17,089 nucleotides of DNA from UBA7803 sp041686955 (GCA_041686955.1 JAWLCV010000083.1:1-17089), one strand, 5' to 3'. Shown: positions 6,731 through 13,482, counted from the stretch's first letter. Made by a program: numbers and translations. Notes: a model not told the origin generated them from the letters alone.

Positions 6731-7204
6731 ATGCCGGATCACTACCACGCCATCGTCCGCCCGGTTTACGAGTACGCCTACGGGATCGACACCCGCGACT
6801 GGGCCCTCTACCGAAGCATCTTCACCGACGACATCGAAATGGACTTCTCGTCCTACAACGGCAACCCCCGGTCCGCCATGAAGGCCGACGATTGGGTGGC
6901 GGGCTGCCGGACCCTGTTCACCGGGCTCGACGCCACCCAGCACTCCATGAGCAATCCGCTGGTGGACATGGAGGGCGATCACGCCCGCTGCCGGATGTAC
7001 ATGCAGGCCGAGCACTTCCTGAAGAACGATCAGGGCAGCGACGGTTTCGTGCTGGGGGGCTACTACGACGACCGGCTGGTGCGAACCGAGGAGGGCTGGA
7101 AGATCCAGGCCGTGACCCTGAACGTTTTCTGGAATCGGGGAAACCGTCACATCATGGAGCTGGCGGCCGCCAGGGGCGCGAAGATCCTGAGCGGCCACGG
7201 CTGA
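6731..7204 (+). CDS. SnoaL-like / NTF2-fold protein, second copy
   Basis: This 157-residue protein of the same fold as the product at 5269 has an N-terminal helix YHAIVRPVYEYAYGIDTRDWALYRSIFTDDI, the central ATQHSMSNPLVDMEGDHARCRMYMQAEH strand pair, and the C-terminal GWKIQAVTLNVFW strand. The Asp20/Asp23 and the histidine in QHSMSN are at positions commonly conserved in SnoaL-like proteins. Low overall similarity to the first copy suggests a distinct substrate or step. An ideal AGGAGG Shine-Dalgarno at 6721-6726, four bases before the ATG, makes this one of the best ribosome-binding sites in the operon. The second LLM gene follows after 31 bp. Confidence 0.85.
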   Translation: MPDHYHAIVRPVYEYAYGIDTRDWALYRSIFTDDIEMDFSSYNGNPRSAMKADDWVAGCRTLFTGLDATQHSMSNPLVDMEGDHARCRMYMQAEHFLKNDQGSDGFVLGGYYDDRLVRTEEGWKIQAVTLNVFWNRGNRHIMELAAARGAKILSGHG

Positions 7205-7235
7205 GCGAACAAACGAACGAACGCAAGGAGTCGTC

Positions 7236-8120
7236 ATGAAGATCGGCGCCATCTTTCCGCATCTGGAGATCGGCAGCGACCCCGTCGTCGTCCGCGACTG
7301 GGCGCAAACGGCGGAGGAGCTCGGCTACTCCCACATCCTCGCCTACGACCACGTCATCGGCGCGGTTCACGCGGATCGGGATCCGCCGTTGTGGGGGCCC
7401 TACACCGAAGAGTCGGCGTTCCACGAGCCGTTCGTGCTGTTCGGCTACTTCGCCTCGTGCACGTCCCGGGTGGAGCTCGCCACCGGCATTCTCATCCTGC
7501 CCCAGCGGCAGACGGTGCTGGTGGCCAAGCAGGCGGCGGAGATCGACCTGCTTTCGGGCGGACGGCTGCGTCTCGGCGTGGGCACCGGCTGGAACTACGT
7601 GGAGTACGAGTCGCTGAACGAGAACTTCGACGAGCGGGGCAAGCGCCAGGAAGAGCAGGTGGAGCTGCTGCGGAAGCTCTGGAGCGAGCCGGTGCTCGAC
7701 TACCGGGGCCGCTGGCATCGGGTGGACCGGGCCGGCCTGAAGCCGCTGCCGGGCCGGCAGATCCCCATCTGGTTCGGCGGGTTCAGCGACGTGGCGTTCC
7801 GGCGGGCGGCCCGCATGGGCGACGGCTTCATCTTCGGCTCGAGCCAGGAGGCGAACCTTCAGGCGCTCGATGCGGTACGCCGCCACGTCGAACAGGCCGG
7901 GCGGGACCCGGCAGGCTTCGGCATCGAGGCCATGGTGAACTACCAGTCCGGGCCGGAGAACTGGCGCCGGGAGGTGGAGGCGTGGCGTGCCGCGGGCGCG
8001 GATTACGTTTCCATGCGCAGCATGGCGCTGCGGGGGATGGGCGAGGGCCTCGCTTCTCCAGAGGCGCACATCGACGCCCTGCGCCGTTATTGGGAGGCGG
8101 TGGGCGATCTCGGCGTCTAG
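7236..8120 (+). CDS. LLM-class oxidoreductase (TIGR03619-like), second copy
   Basis: This 294-residue luciferase-like TIM-barrel protein matches the Rv2161c/TIGR03619 type of F420-dependent oxidoreductase. Motifs are ELGYSHILAYDHV (28-40), ELATGILILPQRQTVLVAKQ (80-99), SGGRLRLGVGTGW (107-119), and IPIWFGGFSDVAFRRAARMGDGF in the C-terminal half. The family name implies F420, but FMN use is common in Proteobacteria and cannot be excluded. The start at 7236 has AAGGAG five bases upstream. The preceding 31-bp gap contains an imperfect GAAC tetranucleotide run. It is the last gene of the operon; a short hairpin sits on its stop codon and the receptor's operator-like site begins 10 bases later. Confidence 0.9.
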   Translation: MKIGAIFPHLEIGSDPVVVRDWAQTAEELGYSHILAYDHVIGAVHADRDPPLWGPYTEESAFHEPFVLFGYFASCTSRVELATGILILPQRQTVLVAKQAAEIDLLSGGRLRLGVGTGWNYVEYESLNENFDERGKRQEEQVELLRKLWSEPVLDYRGRWHRVDRAGLKPLPGRQIPIWFGGFSDVAFRRAARMGDGFIFGSSQEANLQALDAVRRHVEQAGRDPAGFGIEAMVNYQSGPENWRREVEAWRAAGADYVSMRSMALRGMGEGLASPEAHIDALRRYWEAVGDLGV

Positions 8121-8132
8121 CCGCCAGGCGGC
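8120..8132 (+). terminator. weak hairpin at the end of the operon
   Basis: GCCGC-CAG-GCGGC overlaps the last base of the second LLM gene's stop codon. The stem is five G+C pairs (palindrome of six), with no T-tract. It may slow or partly terminate transcription before the receptor gene. Confidence 0.3.
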
Positions 8133-8147
8133 TGCAACGCGTTACGT
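8132..8147. promoter_or_regulatory. operator 2, upstream of the receptor gene
   Basis: CTGCAACGCGTTACGT matches 14 of 16 positions of the operator 1 segment CTGTAACGCGTTACAT, including the central CG. A lone half-site, GTTACA, follows at 8155-8160 and could form a second, wider-spaced site (GTAA-n6-TTAC, 8146-8159). It lies 146 bases before the receptor ATG. I see no convincing -35/-10 pair around it. Confidence 0.5.
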
Positions 8148-8183
8148 AAAACTCGTTACAAAGTTCCGCGAACAGGAGAAAAT

Positions 8184-8231
8184 ATGCGCATCGGGCACAT
8201 AAAAATTTTGGAGCGCGCTACAAATAATTGA
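8184..8231 (+). CDS. possible 15-codon leader peptide (uORF)
   Basis: ATG at 8184 is preceded by AGGAG with five-base spacing, a good ribosome-binding site. It opens the frame MRIGHIKILERATNN, closed by TGA at 8229-8231. It lies wholly in the leader of the receptor gene, in the most A+T-rich stretch of the window. The stop falls five bases before the CCCTCTC segment that can pair with the receptor's Shine-Dalgarno. Its composition shows no stalling motif. It may be a regulatory leader peptide or a chance frame. Confidence 0.35.
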   Translation: MRIGHIKILERATNN

Positions 8232-8235
8232 CCCC

Positions 8236-8290
8236 ATCCCTCTCGCCGGGGTAGATTTTCGTCTCGGGAGAGTTTCACGGGAGAGGGGAT
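8236..8290 (+). promoter_or_regulatory. leader RNA with alternative pairing to the receptor Shine-Dalgarno
   Basis: ATCCCTCTC (8236-8244) can pair with GAGAGGGGAT (8281-8290), with one bulged G, which would bury the receptor's Shine-Dalgarno (GAGGGG, 8283-8288). The element CGGGAGAG occurs twice, at 8265-8272 and 8278-8285. CTCTC (8240-8244) can therefore pair with the first copy instead and leave the ribosome-binding site open. This is a pencil-and-paper structure with no energy calculated. Confidence 0.3.
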
Positions 8291-8292
8291 CG

Positions 8293-10692
8293 ATGAAGTC
8301 ATCGTCAATGAGTGCCCGCGCAGGGGCTGGTGGGCTGGGTCTGGTGGCGTTGCTCTGCTTGGTGCCGGTGGAGGGCCTTCGGGCCCAGGACGGCGTCATC
8401 GAAGAGATCGTGGTGACATCCAGCCGACTCCGTACCGAGAGCCTGCAGGAGAGTCCGGTCACCGTCGCGGTGCTGAACGGCGAAGACCTGAATGCCCTGA
8501 ACCTGCTGAATCTCGAGGACATCTCCCACGTGGTCCCGAGCGTCGAGCTGAACTCGGGCCGGAGCGACGCGCTGTACATCCGCGGCATCGGCTCCGGCGG
8601 CGACACCGGCTTCGACCAGTCGGTGGGCATCGTCATCGACGACATACCCTTCAGCAGGGGCCGCTGGCTGAACCCCGGGTATCTGGACGTGGAGCAGCTC
8701 GAGGTGCTGAAAGGCCCCCAGGGGGTCTATCTGGGTAAGAACGCGACGGCCGGGGCCGTCTACATCCGTTCCCGCAATCCGGGCCCCGAGCGGGAGATCA
8801 CCTTCGAAGCGGGCACCGAGTTGGAGGCGGACGAGATCTGGGGCGAGCTCATCGTCTCTGGGCCTCTCGCCGAAAACCTGGGCGCGCGCCTGGCGCTGCG
8901 CGCCACCGAGATGGATGGCTGGTTCGAGCAGGGAACGGTGGACGCTCCGGACGCCGACGAGATCATGGGGCGCCTGACCGTGTCCTGGGACGTGACGCCC
9001 GGCCTGACCAACGTCACCAAATTCACCTACAACGACCGGGACGACGTCAGCATCAACACCAGCGTGCAGCGGCACTCGTGCCAGGGGCCGGGCGGGACGG
9101 TGCAGCCCACCTTCGGCCTGCTGCCGAGTCCGGGTGAGGACTGCAAGCTCGACGAGAAATCCACCCTGGACGACGAGCCCCCCGCCGACTTCGGCGACGA
9201 CCGTTTCTGGAAACACGAGTCGTGGCTTCTGACCAACCGGGCCGATTGGGACCTGGGGGACTACACGCTGACCTCCATCACGGCGCTCAGCGAGTACGAC
9301 ACCGAGTACCTGGACGATTACGACTACGCCAGCTCGCCTTCCATTTACGCCTACGAAGAGGAGCAGAACGAGCAGTTCAACCAGGAGTTCCGTGTCGCCA
9401 CCCGCTTCGCGGGAAACCTGAACCTTCTGGCGGGCATCTTCTACGAGGACACCGACTTCCATCACCGCAACTCGTCGGTGCTGTTCAACCAGGCCTTCCT
9501 GGACATCGCAACGGGAGGCCTGGTTCCTCTCGCCGATCCGGTCACCGGACGCGAGTTCCTCTGGGACCGTTCCAACGACCAGGACGGCGAGTCCTGGGGC
9601 GGTTTCGCCGAGGTGAGCTGGGACATCAACGATCAGTGGCGCCTGGACGTGGGCGGGCGCTACACCGACGTCTCCAAGAAGAGCCGCGGTGTGAACACCT
9701 ATGTCCACTCGATCGTCGGCACCTTGATATTTCCGCTGCTGCCGGTGGGCGACGCCATCGAGGACGACTACGACGACGACGATTTCTCGCCGCAGATCAT
9801 TCTGTCCTGGACGCCCAAGGAAGACCTGATGATCTTCGCGTCGTACACCGAAGCCTTCAAGGCGGGCGGCTTCGCCCACGGCTCCACCCTCCTCCCGACC
9901 ACGACGGTGGAGGACGTGACGTACGCTGCCGAGTCGGTGGAGGGCTACAACCTGGGGGTGAAAACCACCCTGCTGGAGGGCAGGCTGTATCTCAGCGCCG
10001 CGGTGTACTACAACGAGTTCACGGATCTTCAACAGAGCCAGTTCGACTCCGAATCCACGTCGTTCAGCGTGGCCAACGCGGGCACCAACGAGGTGACGGG
10101 ACTGGACCTGGACGTGGTCTGGGATCTCACCGAGCACTGGACCCTGGACGCCTCGCTGGTTTATCTCGACTCGAAGATCGACGAGTACATCGGGCCGTGC
10201 TTCGCCGGTCAGACGGTGGAGCAGGGTTGCGACATCGGCTACGACCCGAGCACGCCGTCCGGCGCGTATCCCTTTACGCCAGGCGCGGCCCAGGACCGTT
10301 CAGGCATCGAGCTGGCGCCGGAGTTTCAGGCCAACGTCGGGATTCGCTACTTCGCCGTGCTGCCCAACGGTGGCTCGCTCGGCGCGGACCTGTTCATGCG
10401 CTACCGGGACGAGGTCTACCTGCAGCCGGCCCGGGAGTATCCCAACTTCGACGAGTACACGCGCTTCGACGCCTCGCTCGCCTACAGCAGTCCCGGCGAC
10501 AAGTGGCAGGTCCGGGTGTTCGGCAAGAACCTGACGGACGAAACCATCATGACGAGCTGGGTGGATTCCCCCGGCACGGGCGGCCCTTCGGGTCTGCCGG
10601 CGGCGGCCCCGGGGGCCGGACGCTGGGCCGATCTGGGCGGCGGCATTCAGCGCACCCGCGAGGTCGGGCTGGTGGTTCGCTACCGCCTCTGA
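8293..10692 (+). CDS. TonB-dependent outer-membrane receptor
   Basis: This 799-residue protein has a signal peptide (hydrophobic core GLGLVALLCLVPV, probable cleavage after Ala31 in LRA-QD). Then come the TonB-box region VIEEIVVTSSR and the plug domain: SPVTVAVLNGEDL, IRGIGSGGDTGFD, VEVLKGPQGVYLGKNATAGAVYI, residues about 50-160. A 22-strand barrel follows, ending REVGLVVRYRL. The pattern is that of receptors of the IEEIVVT type found beside catabolic genes in Gammaproteobacteria and sphingomonads, which take up bulky hydrophobic molecules rather than only iron. Two close cysteine pairs (263/284 and 636/646) probably form disulfide-closed external loops. Start: GAGGGG Shine-Dalgarno four bases before ATG 8293. 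The last residue is Leu rather than the usual Phe. It sits between the catabolic operon and the TetR gene, supporting a role as importer of the pathway's substrate. Confidence 0.93.
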   Translation: MKSSSMSARAGAGGLGLVALLCLVPVEGLRAQDGVIEEIVVTSSRLRTESLQESPVTVAVLNGEDLNALNLLNLEDISHVVPSVELNSGRSDALYIRGIGSGGDTGFDQSVGIVIDDIPFSRGRWLNPGYLDVEQLEVLKGPQGVYLGKNATAGAVYIRSRNPGPEREITFEAGTELEADEIWGELIVSGPLAENLGARLALRATEMDGWFEQGTVDAPDADEIMGRLTVSWDVTPGLTNVTKFTYNDRDDVSINTSVQRHSCQGPGGTVQPTFGLLPSPGEDCKLDEKSTLDDEPPADFGDDRFWKHESWLLTNRADWDLGDYTLTSITALSEYDTEYLDDYDYASSPSIYAYEEEQNEQFNQEFRVATRFAGNLNLLAGIFYEDTDFHHRNSSVLFNQAFLDIATGGLVPLADPVTGREFLWDRSNDQDGESWGGFAEVSWDINDQWRLDVGGRYTDVSKKSRGVNTYVHSIVGTLIFPLLPVGDAIEDDYDDDDFSPQIILSWTPKEDLMIFASYTEAFKAGGFAHGSTLLPTTTVEDVTYAAESVEGYNLGVKTTLLEGRLYLSAAVYYNEFTDLQQSQFDSESTSFSVANAGTNEVTGLDLDVVWDLTEHWTLDASLVYLDSKIDEYIGPCFAGQTVEQGCDIGYDPSTPSGAYPFTPGAAQDRSGIELAPEFQANVGIRYFAVLPNGGSLGADLFMRYRDEVYLQPAREYPNFDEYTRFDASLAYSSPGDKWQVRVFGKNLTDETIMTSWVDSPGTGGPSGLPAAAPGAGRWADLGGGIQRTREVGLVVRYRL

Positions 10693-10698
10693 TTTCCT

Positions 10699-10742
10699 CC
10701 CCGGCCGGTGGCGGTCCGGGCCCCGGCCGGTGGCGGTCCGGG
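10699..10742. repeat. perfect tandem repeat, two 22-bp units
   Basis: Units 10699-10720 and 10721-10742 are identical, beginning CCCCGGCC and ending GGTCCGGG, and start six bases after the receptor's stop codon. A partial, diverged third unit may follow. The array is almost pure G+C and looks like a replication-slippage product; the copy number may vary between strains. Confidence 0.85.
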
Positions 10743-10745
10743 CCC

Positions 10746-10774
10746 GGCCCGGGCCGGGCTGAGGCCCCCGGGCC
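10746..10774 (+). terminator. possible terminator of the receptor gene
   Basis: GGCCCGGG (10746-10753) pairs perfectly with CCCGGGCC (10767-10774) across a 13-base loop, about 54 bases after the receptor's stop. A weak GGTTTCC follows some six bases later rather than a proper T-run. This is a plausible hairpin stop for the receptor transcript before the TetR gene. Confidence 0.35.
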
Positions 10775-10816
10775 GCTGCCGGTTTCCCCGCTTCGTCAGT
10801 GTGAGGGGGCCTGCGC

Positions 10817-10822
10817 TACAAT
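10817..10822 (+). promoter_or_regulatory. -10 element of the tetR gene (probably leaderless)
   Basis: TACAAT is a 5/6 match to the -10 consensus and ends six bases before the regulator's ATG at 10829. Transcription would thus start at or next to the A of the ATG. No Shine-Dalgarno precedes the ATG. The -35 is weak (TTCGTC at 10792-10797, 19-base spacer). No copy of the operator is seen here. Confidence 0.45.
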
Positions 10823-10828
10823 GGCGCG

Positions 10829-11470
10829 ATGAATCAGCTCACGCCCCGGCAAGCCGAGCGCAAGGAGCGCATCCTTCAGGCGGTGCGGGATCATCTTTCC
10901 CGGTACGGCTACGAGGGCCTCAGCATGCGCGAGGTGGCGAACAGCGCGTCCGTGTCGCCGACCACGCTGTACAACCAGTTCCAGAACAAGGACGGGCTGA
11001 TCCTCGCCGCGCAGACCGAGGTGCTGGCGCAGGTCTCCGCTTCCGTGGCGGCTCGAGCCAAGTCCGGCATCGAGCATCTCATCGCCAGCGCCGAGGCCAT
11101 CGCCGAGCAGGTGGTACAGAACCCCAGGTACGCGGAAGCCATGACGCGGATGTTGTTCAACGGCAGCCCGACGGATCCCATCTGTCAGATCCTGCTGGGG
11201 AGCGTGGTTCAGCAGAACCGCAACCGCATCCTCGAGATGCTCGAGCTCGGTGAGGTGCACAAGGACGTGGATGTGGATCTCTTCGCCCGCACCCTGGCCG
11301 GAGACGCCTGGGCCACCATCCTGCTGTGGATGAAGGGCTTCATCGCGCTGCAGGATTTCAAGCGCGACTACGTGCTCCGGCTGCTCATGACCCTTGCGCC
11401 GGTACTGACGCCGAAGACCGCCCGGCGTTACCGGGCGCTGCTGCCCGCTTGCTTCAGGACGACGCTCTAA
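10829..11470 (+). CDS. TetR/AcrR-family transcriptional regulator
   Basis: This 213-residue protein is of normal TetR length. Residues 6-56 form the three-helix DNA-binding domain, with RKERILQAVRDHLSRYGYEGLSMREVANSASVSPTTLYNQFQNKDGLI carrying the helix-turn-helix at about 32-51. The remainder (about 60-205) is the helical ligand-binding and dimerisation domain, variable as usual. TetR proteins bind palindromes as dimers and let go when a small ligand binds. It is the only regulator in the cluster, and three near-identical palindromes of suitable size lie before the flavoprotein operon, the receptor and the P450, so it most likely represses all three. The inducer is probably the pathway's substrate or a product. 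The gene faces the SDR gene tail-to-tail with a seven-base gap. Its start appears leaderless. Confidence 0.92.
   Translation: MNQLTPRQAERKERILQAVRDHLSRYGYEGLSMREVANSASVSPTTLYNQFQNKDGLILAAQTEVLAQVSASVAARAKSGIEHLIASAEAIAEQVVQNPRYAEAMTRMLFNGSPTDPICQILLGSVVQQNRNRILEMLELGEVHKDVDVDLFARTLAGDAWATILLWMKGFIALQDFKRDYVLRLLMTLAPVLTPKTARRYRALLPACFRTTL
11419..11437. terminator. hairpin between convergent genes
   Basis: CGCCCGG and CCGGGCG form a perfect 7-bp stem with a five-base loop, within the last codons of the TetR gene and 41 bases beyond the SDR stop on the other strand. There is no T-run on either strand, so it could equally be coding sequence that happens to be self-complementary. Confidence 0.25.
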
Positions 11471-11477
11471 AGGTGCG

Positions 11478-12221
11478 TCACGCCTTGGGCGGGTTCTGCA
11501 CCACCACGTAGTCACCGGCCATGGCGTCGTCGCGGATGATCTCCACCACCTTCCGGGCGATGTCCTGGGGACTCAGGATGCGGATGTTCTCGAGAATGGG
11601 CCCCAGCCAGTCCGGGCGCTTGCCGCCTCCCGTCTTCTCCAGGATCGGCGTCTCGGTCACTCCCGGGCACACCGCGTTGACGCGGATTCCGTGCTGCGCG
11701 TGCAGGTCCTTGCACGAGCGGGAGAACATGATCACGCCGGCCTTGGCCGCCGCGTACGGCGCGTCCGCCAGGTAGGGATTCAGGCCCCCGGTGGAGGCGG
11801 TGTTGACGATCACCCCGCCGTCCTGGTCGCGCATGTGGCGGATGGCGATGGCCGAGGACTGGATCACGCTCAGAAGATCGATGTCGATGACCAGCTTGAT
11901 GCGGGCCGGGTCGGTGTCGGGAAACGGCGGTGGCCCGGAGACGATGCCGGCGTTGTTGAAGACGATGTCGATCCGGCCGAACGTGCTCCTGGCCGTGTCG
12001 TACATGGCCTCGAGGGCGGCCACGTCGGTCACGTCCGTGAGCGACTCCAGCACCCGCGCGCCGGCCTGTTCCACCTGCCCCGCGGTTTCCCGGAGCCCGT
12101 CCGCGTCCACGTCGGCGATGACCAGTGCTTTGGCGCCGAGCTCGGCCAGCATCGCGGCGGCCGCCCGCCCGATCCCTGCCGCCGCGCCGGTGACGATGGC
12201 GACTTTCCCCTCGATATCCAT
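11478..12221 (-). CDS. short-chain dehydrogenase/reductase (SDR)
   Basis: This 247-residue protein is a classical SDR: cofactor motif TGAAAGIG (11-18), NNAG (89-92), and catalytic Ser143, Tyr156 and Lys160 (YAAAK). Asp37 at the end of the second strand (VIADVDAD) points to NAD(H) rather than NADP(H). It should oxidise a secondary alcohol to a ketone or the reverse; a natural job would be oxidising the alcohol made by the adjacent P450. The start at 12221 is chosen because AGGGGAG lies six bases upstream and the cofactor motif falls at the usual distance. The longer open frame reaching 12401 runs inside the P450 gene and is not real. It lies 23 bp downstream of the P450 stop, in the same transcript. 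Confidence 0.93.
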   Translation of the reverse strand: MDIEGKVAIVTGAAAGIGRAAAAMLAELGAKALVIADVDADGLRETAGQVEQAGARVLESLTDVTDVAALEAMYDTARSTFGRIDIVFNNAGIVSGPPPFPDTDPARIKLVIDIDLLSVIQSSAIAIRHMRDQDGGVIVNTASTGGLNPYLADAPYAAAKAGVIMFSRSCKDLHAQHGIRVNAVCPGVTETPILEKTGGGKRPDWLGPILENIRILSPQDIARKVVEIIRDDAMAGDYVVVQNPPKA

Positions 12222-12244
12222 GGTCTCTCCCCTCGTGATTCCCG

Positions 12245-13447
12245 TCAGACGGTGAACTTGACCGGCAGCGCGTCGAGCCCGTTGAGCGTTGCGTACGGAT
12301 AGGGCACCGGCTCGCCGGCCGGCTCGAAGCTCTTCACCCGCCGGGTGAATTCCTGCACCGCCACCTTGCACTCGAGGCGCGCCAGCGGCGCGCCGAGGCA
12401 TTTGTGCAGCCCCTGACCGAAGGTCATGCTCTTGCGCAAGGTCTGCATGTCTCGCGTGATGTCGAACCGGTCAGGGTCGGCGAACACCGCCGGGTCCCGG
12501 TTCGCCGCGCCCCACATGAGACAGATCTTGGAGTCCTGGGGCACGTCGAGCTCGCCCAGCTTGATGGGCACGTTGTTGGTGCGGAACAGGCCGTGCACGG
12601 GCGCGTCGTAGCGAAGCACCTCCTCGATGGCCTGATCGAGCAGTCCGGGATCGGCCTGGAGCTGCGCGTACTGGTCCGGGTGCTCCATCATCAGCTTGAA
12701 GAAGTTGCCGATCAGGTTGGTGGTCGTGCCGCTGCCGGCGACGAGCAGGAACTGAGCGAAGCTCAGCATTTCCACCAGGCCGATGCGCTCGTCGTCCACC
12801 CGCCCCTTGGCGAGCAGGCCGATGAGATCGTTGCCGGGATCCTCCCCGGCCTGTTCCTTGGCCACCTTCGCCTGAATGTGGGGCGTGAAGTAGGCCACCA
12901 GGTCCTTGAACTTCTGCTCCCGCTCCGCCATGACCTCCTTGCGGTCCTCGCTGAACACGGCCCCCGCCATCACCTCCACCCAGTTGCGCAGCATCCGCCA
13001 GTCGCGCTCGTAGCGAAGGTCCAGCATCTGACAGATCACCCAGAGCGGAATGGGTACGGCCAGGTCCTGAATCAGATCGCACTCGCCGCGATCGATGAAG
13101 CCGTCGATGCAGCGGTTCACGAAGGTGCGGATGCCGTCTTCCATGGAGGCGATGGTCTTGGCGTTGAACGCCTGCAGGATCGCCCGCTGCTGCTTGCCGT
13201 GCAGGGGCGGGTCGGCGCTCACCAGCACCGGGCCCGTATCCCCGGTGGCGTACTCGGGGCCGGGCCCGAAGCGGGCCGAGAACGTCTCGTTGTCGCGGAC
13301 GATACGCAGGATGTCCTCGTGGCGGAACACCGAGTACCAGCCGTACTTGTCCGATTTGTGGAACGGACATGAATCCACCATGCGGCGGAAGGTGGCTCCG
13401 GGATTCTTCTGAAACTCGTCGCCGTAGAAGTCGAAATCCGGTTCCAT
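12245..13447 (-). CDS. bacterial cytochrome P450
   Basis: This 400-residue soluble class I-type P450 should hydroxylate a hydrophobic substrate using electrons from a ferredoxin and its reductase, neither of which is encoded here. Landmarks are the haem motif FGQGLHKCLG (343-352, axial Cys350), the ExxR of helix K (Glu276-Arg279) and the helix I segment AGSGTT (237-242). In that segment, Gly240 replaces the usual acidic residue next to the conserved threonine. NLIGNFF after it is typical of CYP families acting on terpenes, steroids or alkyl chains, but I cannot name the family. I use ATG 13447 (MEPDFDFYG), with GGGGG eight bases upstream. In-frame starts at 13483 (ATG) and 13489 (TTG) lie almost on the operator and in the probable promoter. 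First gene of the P450-SDR transcript. Confidence 0.92.
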   Translation of the reverse strand: MEPDFDFYGDEFQKNPGATFRRMVDSCPFHKSDKYGWYSVFRHEDILRIVRDNETFSARFGPGPEYATGDTGPVLVSADPPLHGKQQRAILQAFNAKTIASMEDGIRTFVNRCIDGFIDRGECDLIQDLAVPIPLWVICQMLDLRYERDWRMLRNWVEVMAGAVFSEDRKEVMAEREQKFKDLVAYFTPHIQAKVAKEQAGEDPGNDLIGLLAKGRVDDERIGLVEMLSFAQFLLVAGSGTTTNLIGNFFKLMMEHPDQYAQLQADPGLLDQAIEEVLRYDAPVHGLFRTNNVPIKLGELDVPQDSKICLMWGAANRDPAVFADPDRFDITRDMQTLRKSMTFGQGLHKCLGAPLARLECKVAVQEFTRRVKSFEPAGEPVPYPYATLNGLDALPVKFTV

Positions 13448-13482
13448 GATGTGCACCCCCGTGGCTGAGTCGACGAGCCGCA

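Noticed and set aside
7206..7221. Imperfect GAAC tetranucleotide run before the second LLM gene
   Set aside because: Only about four units with an internal mismatch and outside coding sequence; too short to argue for phase variation.
8293..8385. Lipoprotein signal (Cys22) in the receptor
   Set aside because: The residues before Cys22 (ALL) do not form a lipobox, and a good signal-peptidase I site follows at LRA-QD.
9757..9785. Acidic run (EDDYDDDD) in the receptor as a calcium-binding motif
   Set aside because: Acidic loops ahead of a DFSP strand are common in TonB receptor barrels; there is no spacing typical of a calcium-binding repeat.
8305..10137. A 610-codon minus-strand frame antisense to the receptor
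   Set aside because: No ribosome-binding site or recognisable motif; the opposite strand encodes an unmistakable TonB-dependent receptor.
2431..10744. Inverted 13-base match GGCGGTCCGGGCC at 2431-2443 versus 10710-10722 and 10732-10744, as possible boundaries of a transferred island
   Set aside because: A 13-base pure-G+C match is expected by chance in a window of this size and composition, and no integrase, tRNA or target duplication accompanies it.
11478..12401. Extended SDR frame beginning inside the P450 gene
   Set aside because: The extra 60 residues are the P450 sequence in another frame; the ATG at 12221 has a Shine-Dalgarno and gives the normal SDR length.
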